From the NCBI GenBank assembly GCA_052170135.1, contig JBQNBC010000008.1, positions 1-64,000 of the forward strand: a stretch of DNA of 64,000 nucleotides, written 5' to 3'. The DNA comes from Wolinella sp052170135. Its GTDB lineage: Bacteria; Campylobacterota; Campylobacteria; Campylobacterales; Helicobacteraceae. A model generated the notes under the pieces. It had not been told where the DNA came from and did no database searches. It worked only from the letters and a program-made list of their open reading frames with translations. Both the position numbers and the translations under genes were made by a program. Of this stretch, positions 25,704-35,119 are shown piece by piece (the stretch's first letter is position 1; every line of letters starts with the position of its first letter).

Positions 25704-25906
25704 GCACGAAGTCAAACCGCTATGCGGGGAAACTTCGTGCCGACAACGAACAGAAGAATCTAGTCGACACATAACGGTGTAATGAGGCGTCCGCTTCCTT
25801 GATTCTTCAAAACATATGCTCGCACGAGTGAGCTTGCGAACGAGTGTGAGCATATGTGTTCTCGACTAATTATTAATATCTCTCAGCTATTTCGCCCCGT
25901 AGGGGC
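25704..25906 (+). other. Noncoding hairpin-rich region, probable phage origin and packaging signal
   Basis: This 218-bp gap before rep holds several stems. GCACGAAGT/ACTTCGTGC (25704-25712 with 25732-25740) encloses an inner CCGC-TAT-GCGG stem. ACATATGCTC/GAGCATATGT (25812-25821 with 25848-25857) encloses CGAG-rich sequence, and GCCCC-GTA-GGGGC lies at 25894-25906. Filamentous phages place the plus- and minus-strand origins and the packaging signal in one such hairpin cluster, and the HUH Rep is encoded next door. The first stem may also terminate the assembly operon. Confidence 0.65.
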
Positions 25907-26801
25907 TTAGAGGATTTTAAATGTATGGTTTAAATCGTGAAAAAAGGTCAATCGCTCTTTCAAAAATAGATAAACAAAAGAGTTTTCTAAGCTCTCATTA
26001 CATCAATTTCCCAAATGGCGATCAGATTCCACTAATCGATCTATTTAAAAACAGTTATATAAACTCTAGTCGCTATATTTCAGAGGTCAATCACCGCGTC
26101 TGGTCTCTTTATCACTATGCAAATTCTAATAACTTAACGAATGTGTTTGTAACAATTACCCTGCCAAGCAGATTCCATCCTTATAAAAATATCGGCAAAA
26201 AGCGCGTAAAGAATCGAGATTTTAATAACTCAACCCCGAGAGAAGCTTCTAAACAGCTATCACTCTATCTATCACGTATTACATCAAACACTATTTATTC
26301 TGAGATTCCTCGCGATTCTCGTTGTTACTTCCGCTCCATCGAGCCTCATAAAAGTGGCGTACCCCACACTCATGCAAGCTTTTTTATCCCAAGCGACAAG
26401 GTGTCTCCTTTTATTGAAATGTTGCGTCGCTATGCCTCAAGGTGGCAATGCCAAATCCATGTGGAATCCAATATAAAAAATCCAGTCTCTTACGTTATGA
26501 AATATATACTAAAGACATTTGATGATTTTAGAGATGGTGGCAAGGGTTTAAGCGATCTATCTCTTTGGTATATCTATCACGGAATCAGCAGATTCTACAC
26601 TTCGCGCACACTCGTATCTCTTGATGTCTATCGTAAGTTAAATGGGCGATTCTCTCTAATTGAGTTGACAAAGTCTTACCGAGATAAGACACTTAGTGTA
26701 ATGTGCGATAAAGAAGGAAAAATTGTATTTATCCAAAACGACCTAGAGACTATCTACTATCGCAAAAGAATTAGTATTAAAAGCTTTGATGAGCCAATAA
26801 A

Positions 26802-27230
<429 letters not shown>

Positions 27231-27251
27231 ATATAAAACAAGGTTAAGAAG

Positions 27252-27326
27252 TGGCTGGGGTAAAAGGATTCGAACCTCTGAATGGCTGGACCAAAACCAG
27301 CTGCCTTACCGCTTGGCGATACCCCA
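27252..27326 (-). tRNA. tRNA-Gln (anticodon TTG)
   Basis: The 75-base gene begins TGGGGTATCGCCAAGCGG and ends CCCCAGCCA with encoded CCA. The anticodon is TTG in the loop TTTTGGT. The T loop GTTCGAATC is canonical. It lies 21 bases upstream of tRNA-fMet on the same strand. Confidence 0.96.
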
Positions 27327-27344
27327 TCAAGCTGTGAGGCGGGA

Positions 27345-27373
27345 ATTCTACCTGCTTTTTACTTCATTGTCAA
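27345..27373 (-). promoter_or_regulatory. Consensus sigma70 promoter of the tRNA-Gln/tRNA-fMet operon
   Basis: On the minus strand TTGACA (27368-27373) and TAGAAT (27345-27350) are separated by exactly 17 bases, about 19 bases before the tRNA-Gln gene. A full -35 box is rare in this group, which fits a strong stable-RNA promoter. Confidence 0.85.
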
Positions 27374-27477
27374 GATTTTTAGAGTTTCCATCTATTTTTT
27401 TATAAATTCAACGGGTTAGCAGAGACCAAAATTACCCATCTTCCACAATTCAGACCGGTCACAAGAATAAATCACGT

Positions 27478-27885
27478 TTACTCGCCTATATATTCAACCA
27501 AGCGTCCTTCATGCTTCCAACCAGTAATCCCGTATTTTAGGTTATAGACTTTTAAAAATCCAGCATCTATCAAGTGCTCAGCGGCAAGTTTAGTACGATT
27601 CCCGGTTCGACAAACGATTACTATTGGTGTGTCAAAATTAATTCCCCTGCTTTTAAGAGCCTTGACAAAATTCAGCGTATCATATCCGCGTTGTGCGTCA
27701 AAATACGAAAGCAGCTCACTGCCAGGTATCACACCGGTCTGTTTCCACTCCGATTCCATACGTATGTCAAGCACACGCGCACCATCTTTTTGTAAAGCTT
27801 CCAGCTCATTATTATCTATATCCACACGCTCAGCCACAGCTAGTGAAGCAAAAAATAACAATAAAAATAGAATCCTGCCAATCAC
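27478..27885 (-). CDS. Secreted rhodanese-like protein
   Basis: The 135-residue protein starts at GTG (27883-27885), which overlaps the murI stop as GTGA and has GGGAG upstream; the longer frame back to 27924 would lie within murI. A signal peptide (IGRILFLLLFFASLAVA) precedes a single rhodanese domain with the active-site loop CRTGNRT (Cys near residue 99). Periplasmic single-domain rhodaneses transfer sulfane sulfur; the substrate here is unknown. It is translationally coupled to murI without an obvious functional link. Confidence 0.85.
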   Translation of the reverse strand: MIGRILFLLLFFASLAVAERVDIDNNELEALQKDGARVLDIRMESEWKQTGVIPGSELLSYFDAQRGYDTLNFVKALKSRGINFDTPIVIVCRTGNRTKLAAEHLIDAGFLKVYNLKYGITGWKHEGRLVEYIGE

Positions 27886-28652
27886 ACTAACTCCCTTTGA
27901 GACAACGAAGGTAATAAGAGCCATTCGCGAGCGCGAAGCTCTAGTGCGCCACTGTTTTCGCTAGCAAAATATTGCACTTTCGTATCCTTAAAATATTCAA
28001 GCACATATCGCTCGCGTAGATACTGCATTATCGCTTCTCCAGAATGGATAAGCAATGGAGAATGTGAAAAATAGCGCGAAATTGCAGGCGCAATAAGCGG
28101 AAAATGCGTACAACCGAGGATGATTGCTTTTGGATTCTCTGATAAAGAATCGAAGTAATATCGCAACATCTCATCCATGAGTGCACCGCTAAAAATCCCC
28201 TCCTCTACAAGTGGGATCAAAAGTCCAGTTGCAAGCGAGCGCACATTTGTATATCCACGAGTACGCAACATGGTAGCATACTGATTACTTGCAATTGTGG
28301 CTTTCGTCCCAATGACAAGGATCGGAGAATCGAAACTTTTCAGACGATTCTGCAAAGCCAAAACACCGGGTTCTATGACACCTATTACATCTATGTTTGC
28401 AACTTGCTGGAGTGATTTTAATGCATGTGCGCTAGCGGTATTGCACGCAAGCACCATCACATCTACGTCAAACTCCTGCAAAAACTGCAACGCCTCAAGA
28501 GAATACCTCCGTATCGTATCTGGATCCTTTACGCCATATGGTACACGCGCCGTATCGCCAAAGTAGATAATCTCCTCAAAAGCATGAGAATCTAAAAGAC
28601 TTTTAAGCACACTAAGACCACCAACACCACTATCAAAAACCCCGACACGCAT
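27882..28652 (-). CDS. murI: Glutamate racemase
   Basis: The 256-residue cofactor-independent racemase contains VGVFDSGVGGLSVL at the N-terminus, the first catalytic Cys in LACNTASAHAL, and the second in ILGCTHFPLI. It makes D-glutamate for peptidoglycan in the cytoplasm. It starts with ATG at 28652 and lies 51 bp downstream of rho on the same strand. Length and motifs are normal for the family. Confidence 0.95.
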   Translation of the reverse strand: MRVGVFDSGVGGLSVLKSLLDSHAFEEIIYFGDTARVPYGVKDPDTIRRYSLEALQFLQEFDVDVMVLACNTASAHALKSLQQVANIDVIGVIEPGVLALQNRLKSFDSPILVIGTKATIASNQYATMLRTRGYTNVRSLATGLLIPLVEEGIFSGALMDEMLRYYFDSLSENPKAIILGCTHFPLIAPAISRYFSHSPLLIHSGEAIMQYLRERYVLEYFKDTKVQYFASENSGALELRAREWLLLPSLSQRELV

Positions 28653-28703
28653 TAGCCTAACACCTCTTTTACGGCTCTGATTCTTGGAGTTTTGATTTCC
28701 ATG

Positions 28704-30050
28704 CTAGCCCTCGTTCATAATGCTTAAAAACTCGCTATTATCCTTTGTCTTTTGCATTTTTGAGTAAAGGAACGTAAGAGCCTCTACTTCGTTATTCATC
28801 TGATGCATGACATTTCTGAGTGCCCATACCTTAATAAGCGTATCTTGTCCTAAGAGTAACTCCTCTTTTCGCGTACCGGATTTCAAAATATCCATCGCTG
28901 GATAGATTCTCCGCTCCGCGATATGGCGCGCAAGGACTATTTCAGAGTTGCCCGTGCCTTTAAACTCTTCAAAAATAACCTCATCCATTCGCGAGCCAGT
29001 CTCGATAAGTGCAGTTGCAATAATAGTCAGACTGCCGCCCTGCTCAATATTTCTAGCTGCTCCAAAGAATCGCTTTGGCTTATGGAGAGCATTCGCATCA
29101 ACACCACCGCTTAGCACCTTTCCGCTACTTGGCGTGGCTGTATTATAAGCACGCGCTAGACGTGTTATAGAATCGAGCAAAATTACTACATCGCGCCCCA
29201 TCTCAACACTTCGTTTTGCTTTTTCAATCACTAACTCAGCGACACGGATGTGATTATGCGCTGGCATGTCAAATGTTGAACTATAAACATCACCCTTGAC
29301 ACATCGCTCCATATCAGTGACCTCTTCTGGACGTTCATCGACTAGCAAAACGATTAGCTCTACCTCTGGGTGATTTTTTGAGATTCCGTGAGCTAGCTCC
29401 TTCATAAGCTCCGTTTTACCACTTCTAGGAGGTGCGACAATTAGCGCACGCTGCCCCTTGCCAATGGGCGAGAAGAGGTCAAGCATACGTCCAGTAACTT
29501 TGGAGCTGGCATATTCAAGCTTGAGTTGCTCAGTGGGGAATAGTGGTGTAAGGTTGTCAAAAAGTGGTCGATTCTTCATCTCCTCTGATGACTGATAATT
29601 GATCGCTTCAATTTTTAGTAGAGCGTAATATCGCTCCTGATCCTTTGGCGGACGCACTTGACCTGTTACAATATCGCCATTTCGTAGTGCAAATTTTCTA
29701 ATTTGTGTATTAGAAACGTAAGCATCATTTTGAGAATCTGAGAAATTCTCATCCATAGCACGAAGGAATCCATACCCTTCACTAGTTATTTCCAAAATAC
29801 CTGTAAACAGGATAAATCCACCCTTATTCACCTGTGATTTAAGAATCTCAAATAAAAGATCTTGACGCTTATATTCTTGTGGATTCTCCACGCCTAACGT
29901 TTCAGCGATCTCCATAATTTTATTAAGAGGCTTGGCGCGCAAATCCTCTATTTTATAGCCCTCAACTGGAATATGTGTGCGTGATTTTTGATGATAGTAG
30001 TTTTGTGTGGATTCTTTGCTAGATCTATTTGGATTATTGCCATCATTCAT
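28704..30050 (-). CDS. rho: Transcription termination factor Rho
   Basis: The 448-residue protein has an RNA-binding cold-shock domain (GILEITSEGYGFLRAMDENF), a Walker A motif (IVAPPRSGKTELMKELA), Walker B (VVILLDSITRLARAYNT) and the R/Q-loop regions (SGKVLSGGVDANAL). An N-terminal basic, Asn/Gln-rich extension of about 30 residues precedes the helical domain. It is a hexameric RNA translocase that terminates transcription. The ATG at 30050 follows GAGGACTCC. Confidence 0.96.
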   Translation of the reverse strand: MNDGNNPNRSSKESTQNYYHQKSRTHIPVEGYKIEDLRAKPLNKIMEIAETLGVENPQEYKRQDLLFEILKSQVNKGGFILFTGILEITSEGYGFLRAMDENFSDSQNDAYVSNTQIRKFALRNGDIVTGQVRPPKDQERYYALLKIEAINYQSSEEMKNRPLFDNLTPLFPTEQLKLEYASSKVTGRMLDLFSPIGKGQRALIVAPPRSGKTELMKELAHGISKNHPEVELIVLLVDERPEEVTDMERCVKGDVYSSTFDMPAHNHIRVAELVIEKAKRSVEMGRDVVILLDSITRLARAYNTATPSSGKVLSGGVDANALHKPKRFFGAARNIEQGGSLTIIATALIETGSRMDEVIFEEFKGTGNSEIVLARHIAERRIYPAMDILKSGTRKEELLLGQDTLIKVWALRNVMHQMNNEVEALTFLYSKMQKTKDNSEFLSIMNEG

Positions 30051-30262
30051 GGTGGAGTCCTCGGGGTTGCAGTGTTTATTTTAGAAATTCTCGCACTAGG
30101 CTAGAGAGTATGAAGCAGGGTGAAACAGCGAAAAACAGGAAAGTGCAATCACTCTGACGGCGAGATTCTAGTCAAAGGGACGACGAAAGTCAATAAAAGA
30201 TTAAAGGAGAAATACACTTTCTAAAGTTTAAAATCCTCACAAGATTAAAAAGGAGGTGCAAA

Positions 30263-30820
30263 ATGAATATCTCTGGAGCCTATGGTGCGCATGTGAGAAT
30301 CATGGCACCTTTTAATGGTGCAAAAGGCGTAGATACTTACGATTCCTCGCTTAAAAATAGAGTCTCAAAAGATGAAAAAGACAACAGCAATCAAAAGGGA
30401 CAAGATGGCGAGTCGCTAAGCCAGAGCGAAATGGCTCAGGTGCGCGAACTTTCAAGAATCGACTCTCAAGTTAAAGCCCATGAAAATGCCCATATAGCAG
30501 CTGGTGCTGGCGTGGTGAGCGGTGGTGCATCATATAGCTATACACGCGGCCCAGATGGCAAAATGTATGCCACAGCCGGCGAAGTACCAATAGATACAAG
30601 CATGGGCGATGACCCAAAAGAGAACATAGCCAAAGCAAGGCAAATACGCGCTGCAGCCCTTGCTCCAAGCGACCCAAGCCCACAGGACTATAAAGTCGCC
30701 GCAACCGCCAGCATGCTAGAAATGAAAGCGCAAATCGAACTAAGCAAAGAGCTGAGCAACTCAACAAAAGAATCTCGTGCACAGGCATTTAAACATGGTA
30801 TTCAAGCCTATAAAAAATAG
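30263..30820 (+). CDS. Putative HExxH metalloprotease-like protein (CJM1_0395/SprA-related family)
   Basis: The 185-residue protein has a disordered N-terminus (about 1-60, Lys/Asp/Ser-rich). A conserved core contains HENAH (HExxH zinc motif, near residue 73), GGASYSYTRGPDGKMYATAG, VPIDTS and ARQIRAAALAPSDPSPQDYK. This pattern defines a family annotated in Campylobacter and Helicobacter as a putative metalloprotease; activity is unproven. It has a near-perfect AAGGAGGTG ribosome site and its own upstream region, diverging from rho. Confidence 0.75.
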   Translation: MNISGAYGAHVRIMAPFNGAKGVDTYDSSLKNRVSKDEKDNSNQKGQDGESLSQSEMAQVRELSRIDSQVKAHENAHIAAGAGVVSGGASYSYTRGPDGKMYATAGEVPIDTSMGDDPKENIAKARQIRAAALAPSDPSPQDYKVAATASMLEMKAQIELSKELSNSTKESRAQAFKHGIQAYKK

Positions 30821-30881
30821 TGAAATCATTCAAGTAGTATAGTTTTTAACAATCTCAAATGGCATATTTATCGCTCTTTAA

Positions 30882-31010
30882 CCATTATGTCTTGTTGCTA
30901 CAGAGCTAGTTTTTATAATTGTTATCCTTGGGATTCTCGCTTCTATCGCTGTGCCAAAGATGGCAGCTAATCGCAAGGGTGCAGAAGCAGTAGCATGGGC
31001 GCGCACGTGA
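30882..31010 (+). pseudogene. Remnant of a type IV pilin gene
   Basis: The open stretch reads TELVFIIVILGILASIAVPK then MAANRKGAEAVAWA and stops. This matches the N-terminal helix of the intact pilin encoded at 57133-57639, which reads ELVFIIVILGILASVAVPKM. The leader and prepilin-peptidase site (RSGFTMIE) are missing and the C-terminal domain is absent, so it is a dead duplicate or a silent cassette. Confidence 0.8.
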
Positions 31011-31616
31011 AATAAAAAATATTAGGGATTTCTACGGTGCGCACGTCATTGCTAGGGGTGAAAGGATTGATGATTACATGATTACCAAGATATCGCAGAT
31101 ATCGCAAATCTCGATCCAAAACGATGAAGAATGAAACGAGATGGAAATAACATACTACGCAAAAATACATATAACGGAGCTATGAGTATGTTTTCAGAAA
31201 TGCCAAATATAGATACGCCATGGGGAGTGGGCTCAAGCGTTGATGCATGTATAGTTATTATATCACCAAATGTAGCACCAGCATCGCTAATTATACAAAT
31301 CAAAGGAAATGAACAAGCGACACAACCTACGGAAAGAGAAATCGTGTCTGCATGAAGCTTCGTCAAATCTTTGGTGGGAATCTATCCGAAGTGTACGAAG
31401 AGACCATCGACCTTGCACCCAAAAATGCACAATTTTAGACGCAATCAAAATATATAGAGTAAAAACTTTAGCTGGTGGATTCTCATCAGCTAAAAAATCT
31501 AGAGGAACAAAAGTCAAGAATCGCTTGGTATTTGTGATTTCTACACAATCCAAAAACAAAGAATCCACTCGCTCAAAAAATCTACCACTAAACAAAAACA
31601 AGAAAAATTAGTGCGA
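31011..31616. other. Intergenic stretch without a supportable gene, probably decayed
   Basis: Several short frames exist on both strands (for example 31131-31355 plus, 31082-31366 minus), but none has a convincing start, domain or codon pattern. The stretch lies after the pilin remnant and may be its decayed surroundings. Confidence 0.5.
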
Positions 31617-31622
31617 TATAAT
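31617..31622 (+). promoter_or_regulatory. -10 box of the mnmG promoter
   Basis: TATAAT preceded by GCGA, 30 bases before the mnmG ATG, with T-poor but AT-rich upstream DNA. There is no clear -35. Confidence 0.5.
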
Positions 31623-31651
31623 TTCCAAAATAAGTCAAGAAAGCCTGAGTT

Positions 31652-33538
31652 ATGAATGATTTTGATGTGATTGTAATTGGTGGTGGACACGCCGGGATAG
31701 AGGCCGCGCATGCGAGCGCAAAAATAGGTTGCAAGACACTACTTTTGACTATTTTAGTCGAACAAATCGGTGCAACAAGCTGCAACCCAGCCATCGGCGG
31801 ACTGGCTAAGGGGCACCTAGTACGCGAAATTGATGCGCTTGGTGGACTTATGGGGCGCGTTACCGATCGTTGCGGCCTTCAATTCCGTACACTAAATGCC
31901 TCCAAAGGTCCAGCAGTACGAGGTACACGCGCACAGATAGATATGGATAGATACAGAATCGAAATGAGGAATCGCTGCCTCAAAATCCAAAATCTAACAG
32001 TCACACAAGAGATGGTAGATGAGCTAATCGTACAAGATAACGAGGTGCGTGGCGTGTGCACACAAATAGGTCGCGAATACCGCGCAAAAAAGGTCATCAT
32101 GACGACTGGGACATTTTTAAATGGCGTCGTACATATCGGCAATAAAACCTCGCAAAATGGGCGCGTTGGCGAGCCATCATCGACAAAGCTATCAAAATCA
32201 TTGCGCTCACTCGGGCTAGATGTAGGACGGCTAAAAACAGGAACATGCGCAAGAATCTCAAGCGAAGGAATCGATTTTAAAAGTCTAGAAAAACATGAAG
32301 GCGATACGCCTCCGCCACCATTTAGCTTTAGTACTGAGCGCGATTCTTTCTCGCCAACACAGCTGCCATGCTATGTAGTCTATACAAATGAAAAAACGCA
32401 CGAAATAATTCGCCAAAACCTCTATCGTGCGCCAATGTTTACTGGTCAAATAGAGGGCATTGGACCTAGATACTGTCCAAGTATCGAGGATAAGGTAAAT
32501 CGCTTTGGCGAGCGCGAGCGACATCAGATTTTTGTCGAGCCACAAACGCTAGAATCGACGGAGTTTTACCTAAATGGCTTAACGACTTCGATGCCTTTTG
32601 ATGTGCAAGAATCGATGATACGCTCTATAGAAGGACTAGAAAATGCCAAAATCGTACGATATGGCTACGCAATAGAATATGACTACGTGAATCCAATGGA
32701 ACTAAAACATACACTTGAGACAAAAAAAATAAAAAATCTCTACCTGGCAGGACAAATAAATGGCACAACAGGCTACGAGGAGGCAGCTGCACAAGGATTG
32801 ATAGCGGGTATAAATGCGGCACTAAACATCAAAGGAGAATCGCCATTTATACTGCGCCGTAATGAAGCTTATATCGGCGTGCTTATCGATGATCTCGTTA
32901 CAAAAGGGACAAAAGAGCCATATCGAATGTTTACATCACGTGCGGAGTATCGACTACTTCTACGCGAGGATAACGCTGAGTTTCGTCTCGCAAAATATGG
33001 GAATTCTTTTGGGCTTGTAGACAGTGAGCGAATAGAGAATCTAAAACGAGATGAGTTGGATATAAAGCGCGGAGTAGTTTTTTTACAAGAGAATCATGCA
33101 ACACCTAGCAAAGAGACGCTGGAATTTTTAGACGCTATAGGCGAAGATAAAATCTCTGACAAAACAGCGTGGCAGGTAATTGTTGCACGCAAAAGCTTTG
33201 AAGAATCGAAACTTAGAAAAATTAATATAATTTTTAGTGAGATGAGCGAGAGGGCATTAGAGCAGATTCTCATCGAAGCAAAATATGCAAGCTATATCAA
33301 AAAGCAACAAGAAAGCATCGAGACTATGGACGAAATGCTCAAGGTTGCAATACCAGATGGTTTTGACTTTGGTAGTGTGCCAGGACTAAGTCTAGAAGTC
33401 ATAGAAAAACTAAAGAGATTCTCACCTCCTACGCTATTTGCTGCAAGCGAGATAAGCGGAATAACACCAGCTGCACTCGATACGCTGCATCTGTATATAC
33501 ATCTGCGAGGAAAAGGCGAAAAAATGGCAAATTTATAA
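31652..33538 (+). CDS. mnmG: tRNA uridine-5-carboxymethylaminomethyl modification enzyme MnmG (GidA)
   Basis: The 628-residue FAD protein begins with the dinucleotide-binding motif IVIGGGHAGIEAAHASAKIG. It also has CNPAIGGLAKGHLVREIDAL, QFRTLNASKGPAVRGTRAQ, LYLAGQINGTTGYEEAAAQG, and ends in the GidA C-terminal helical domain. With MnmE it installs the cmnm5 group at U34 of several tRNAs. The length is full for the family. Confidence 0.97.
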   Translation: MNDFDVIVIGGGHAGIEAAHASAKIGCKTLLLTILVEQIGATSCNPAIGGLAKGHLVREIDALGGLMGRVTDRCGLQFRTLNASKGPAVRGTRAQIDMDRYRIEMRNRCLKIQNLTVTQEMVDELIVQDNEVRGVCTQIGREYRAKKVIMTTGTFLNGVVHIGNKTSQNGRVGEPSSTKLSKSLRSLGLDVGRLKTGTCARISSEGIDFKSLEKHEGDTPPPPFSFSTERDSFSPTQLPCYVVYTNEKTHEIIRQNLYRAPMFTGQIEGIGPRYCPSIEDKVNRFGERERHQIFVEPQTLESTEFYLNGLTTSMPFDVQESMIRSIEGLENAKIVRYGYAIEYDYVNPMELKHTLETKKIKNLYLAGQINGTTGYEEAAAQGLIAGINAALNIKGESPFILRRNEAYIGVLIDDLVTKGTKEPYRMFTSRAEYRLLLREDNAEFRLAKYGNSFGLVDSERIENLKRDELDIKRGVVFLQENHATPSKETLEFLDAIGEDKISDKTAWQVIVARKSFEESKLRKINIIFSEMSERALEQILIEAKYASYIKKQQESIETMDEMLKVAIPDGFDFGSVPGLSLEVIEKLKRFSPPTLFAASEISGITPAALDTLHLYIHLRGKGEKMANL

Positions 33539-33652
33539 TGGTATTCTTGATTTATAAAAATATTACAATTCAAATATTTTTTTGAATGTTAAAGTATTTT
33601 ATGAAAGTAAAAATAAATTTTATATTGACGCCGTTAAAAAATATATAAGCAG

Positions 33653-33664
33653 ATTATGAATAAT
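33653..33664 (+). promoter_or_regulatory. Possible Fur-like dyad upstream of the metal operon
   Basis: ATTAT-GA-ATAAT forms a short perfect inverted repeat in AT-rich DNA 36 bases before the first gene; a TTGACG box lies upstream near 33625. It resembles half of an extended Fur box, but short AT dyads are common in this genome, so the support is weak. Confidence 0.25.
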
Positions 33665-33699
33665 ATCGCCATTGAATTTAAAAATATTGCGAGGTCTTT

Positions 33700-34023
33700 G
33701 TGATTACCACTTCTGATTTAGAGCGACTAGCTGGGTATTTTACGCCTATACATCACGTGCCTGGTAGGTTACGCGTACGAGTCAATCCGGCGATACAAAA
33801 AGAATCCAAAAACAGCTCTATTCCAGATATAGAGTCTTTTATTAAAAAAATTCCTGGAATCAAAAGTTTTAAACTAAATAAAATAGTTGCCTCACTGACA
33901 ATAGAGTATGATAGTCATAAATTTCCAACACAGCTATGGGACGACTGGCTAGCGTGTAAAAATCTCGATGTTGTACTGGCAAAAATAAACAGTGTAAGGG
34001 AGGAGATAGATGCAAGAGGATAA
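33700..34023 (+). CDS. Small HMA2-like protein, first gene of the metal operon
   Basis: The 107-residue protein starts at GTG 33700 behind GAGGT. Its core (IHHVPGRLRVRVNPAI, IPGIKSFKLNKIVASLTIEY) matches the HMA2 fold, a heavy-metal-associated domain without the CxxC pair. The same fold occurs at the N-terminus of the ATPase encoded at 35871-38021 (ATPKRLRYSFKYTG...). It may deliver metal to, or organise, the ATPase. It overlaps the next gene by 14 bp and starts an eight-gene operon. Confidence 0.7.
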   Translation: MITTSDLERLAGYFTPIHHVPGRLRVRVNPAIQKESKNSSIPDIESFIKKIPGIKSFKLNKIVASLTIEYDSHKFPTQLWDDWLACKNLDVVLAKINSVREEIDARG

Positions 34024-34678
34024 CCAAAATATATCCACACCACAAATGACACAAAACGAGGCGATTGCAGTAGCACTCGATGATGAATTTCATGCATTTG
34101 AAACATACAAAGCAATCGCGATTAAATTTCAATCTGAGTTTCCATTTGGACGCATAGCGGAGTCGGAAGCACGCCACATAGATGCACTTTTACGCGCTGC
34201 GACTAGACTTGGAGTAACCATCCCGCCAAATCGCTGGGCTGGCACAGTGAGCGCGCCTACAACTCTCGAAGAATCATATGCACTGGGTGTAAATGCAGAA
34301 ATAGAAAACATTGCACTCTATGATAGATTGTTACCATTTGTAGACGATGCAGAGGTGCGAGATATCTTTTACAGCCTACAAGCCGCATCATACAATAATC
34401 ACTTGCCAGCTTTTAGAGCGCACCTATACAGAGGGAATCAAGCTCCAGCATGGAATGAGATGCTAGGCTCTTTAATGCCACAAGGAGTACAACTGAGCGA
34501 AAAGATTACCGAGGCAGAAGGACTGATGCAAAAGCTCTCAAAAGGCGAGGCAAGTAGTGATGATATAGGTAGATTCTTACAAGGGATAGATGCATCTTTT
34601 ATCGGTGGCTTGGTGACTGGCGGACTTGGTGCGATGATTTTATCTGAGCTTATGAGCAAGCATCCAAATAACGAATAA
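34010..34678 (+). CDS. Ferritin-like di-iron domain protein
   Basis: The 222-residue protein has a four-helix ferritin-like pattern with carboxylate/His ligands: DDEFHAFETYKAIA, IAESEARHIDALLRA (ExxRH), VNAEIENIALYDRLL and AASYNNHLPAFRAHL. This resembles DUF2202-type ferritin-like proteins. A C-terminal extension ends in a hydrophobic, Gly-rich segment (FIGGLVTGGLGAMILSELMS) that may insert into or attach to a membrane, which is unusual for a ferritin. In this operon it could oxidise or bind iron at the membrane where the ATPase works. The function is inferred. Confidence 0.75.
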   Translation: MQEDNQNISTPQMTQNEAIAVALDDEFHAFETYKAIAIKFQSEFPFGRIAESEARHIDALLRAATRLGVTIPPNRWAGTVSAPTTLEESYALGVNAEIENIALYDRLLPFVDDAEVRDIFYSLQAASYNNHLPAFRAHLYRGNQAPAWNEMLGSLMPQGVQLSEKITEAEGLMQKLSKGEASSDDIGRFLQGIDASFIGGLVTGGLGAMILSELMSKHPNNE

Positions 34679-34696
34679 AACCAACAAGGAGTTGAT

Positions 34697-35119
34697 ATGG
34701 CATTACCATTTATTGCGGGATTGGCATTAGGAAGTGTAGCAATGCTAGCATTTACAAAACGCGACACATTGCAAAAAGAGCTAACACTGGGTGCACGAAA
34801 AGCAAAAGAATTGGCAAACAAAGGGCTAGAGCAGTCAAAAGAGGCATTTGAAAGCGTAAGAGCTGGAATGACAAAAAAAGATGTGCAATCCGAATTTGAA
34901 CAAGAAACAGATAAGCAAAGCAAGCGAAAAAAGAAAGCTGAAAAGACAACAAAAAAGCAGGCAGTGATAAGGACTGGTCGTCGAGGCAGACCAAGACATG
35001 TAACAGAAAACACGGAGGCGACAGAGGTTACAGAGATTGATTATAAACTTGAGGCGAATGAAACAATCAAAAATCCAGAAATTGCCAAAAATAAAGAATC
35101 GGAGAATGACAGATGGTAA
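34697..35119 (+). CDS. YtxH-like small membrane protein with basic linker
   Basis: The 140-residue protein has an N-terminal membrane helix (ALPFIAGLALGSVAMLAF), a helical amphipathic stretch (KELTLGARKAKELANKGLEQ), a Lys-rich segment (KQSKRKKKAEKTTKKQ) and an acidic tail. The pattern recalls YtxH-type proteins. It has an AAGGAG ribosome site and overlaps the MamC-like gene by 7 bp. No enzyme motif is present; a scaffold role at the membrane is the simplest guess. Confidence 0.6.
   Translation: MALPFIAGLALGSVAMLAFTKRDTLQKELTLGARKAKELANKGLEQSKEAFESVRAGMTKKDVQSEFEQETDKQSKRKKKAEKTTKKQAVIRTGRRGRPRHVTENTEATEVTEIDYKLEANETIKNPEIAKNKESENDRW

Noticed and set aside
25632..25853. Minus-strand 73-residue ORF over the phage noncoding region
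   Set aside because: It crosses the hairpins and the end of the Zot gene and has no similarity; the hairpin cluster explains the region better.
31082..31601. Several 70-100-residue ORFs on both strands after the pilin remnant
   Set aside because: They conflict with each other, have no domains and no good ribosome sites, so the region was called decayed instead.
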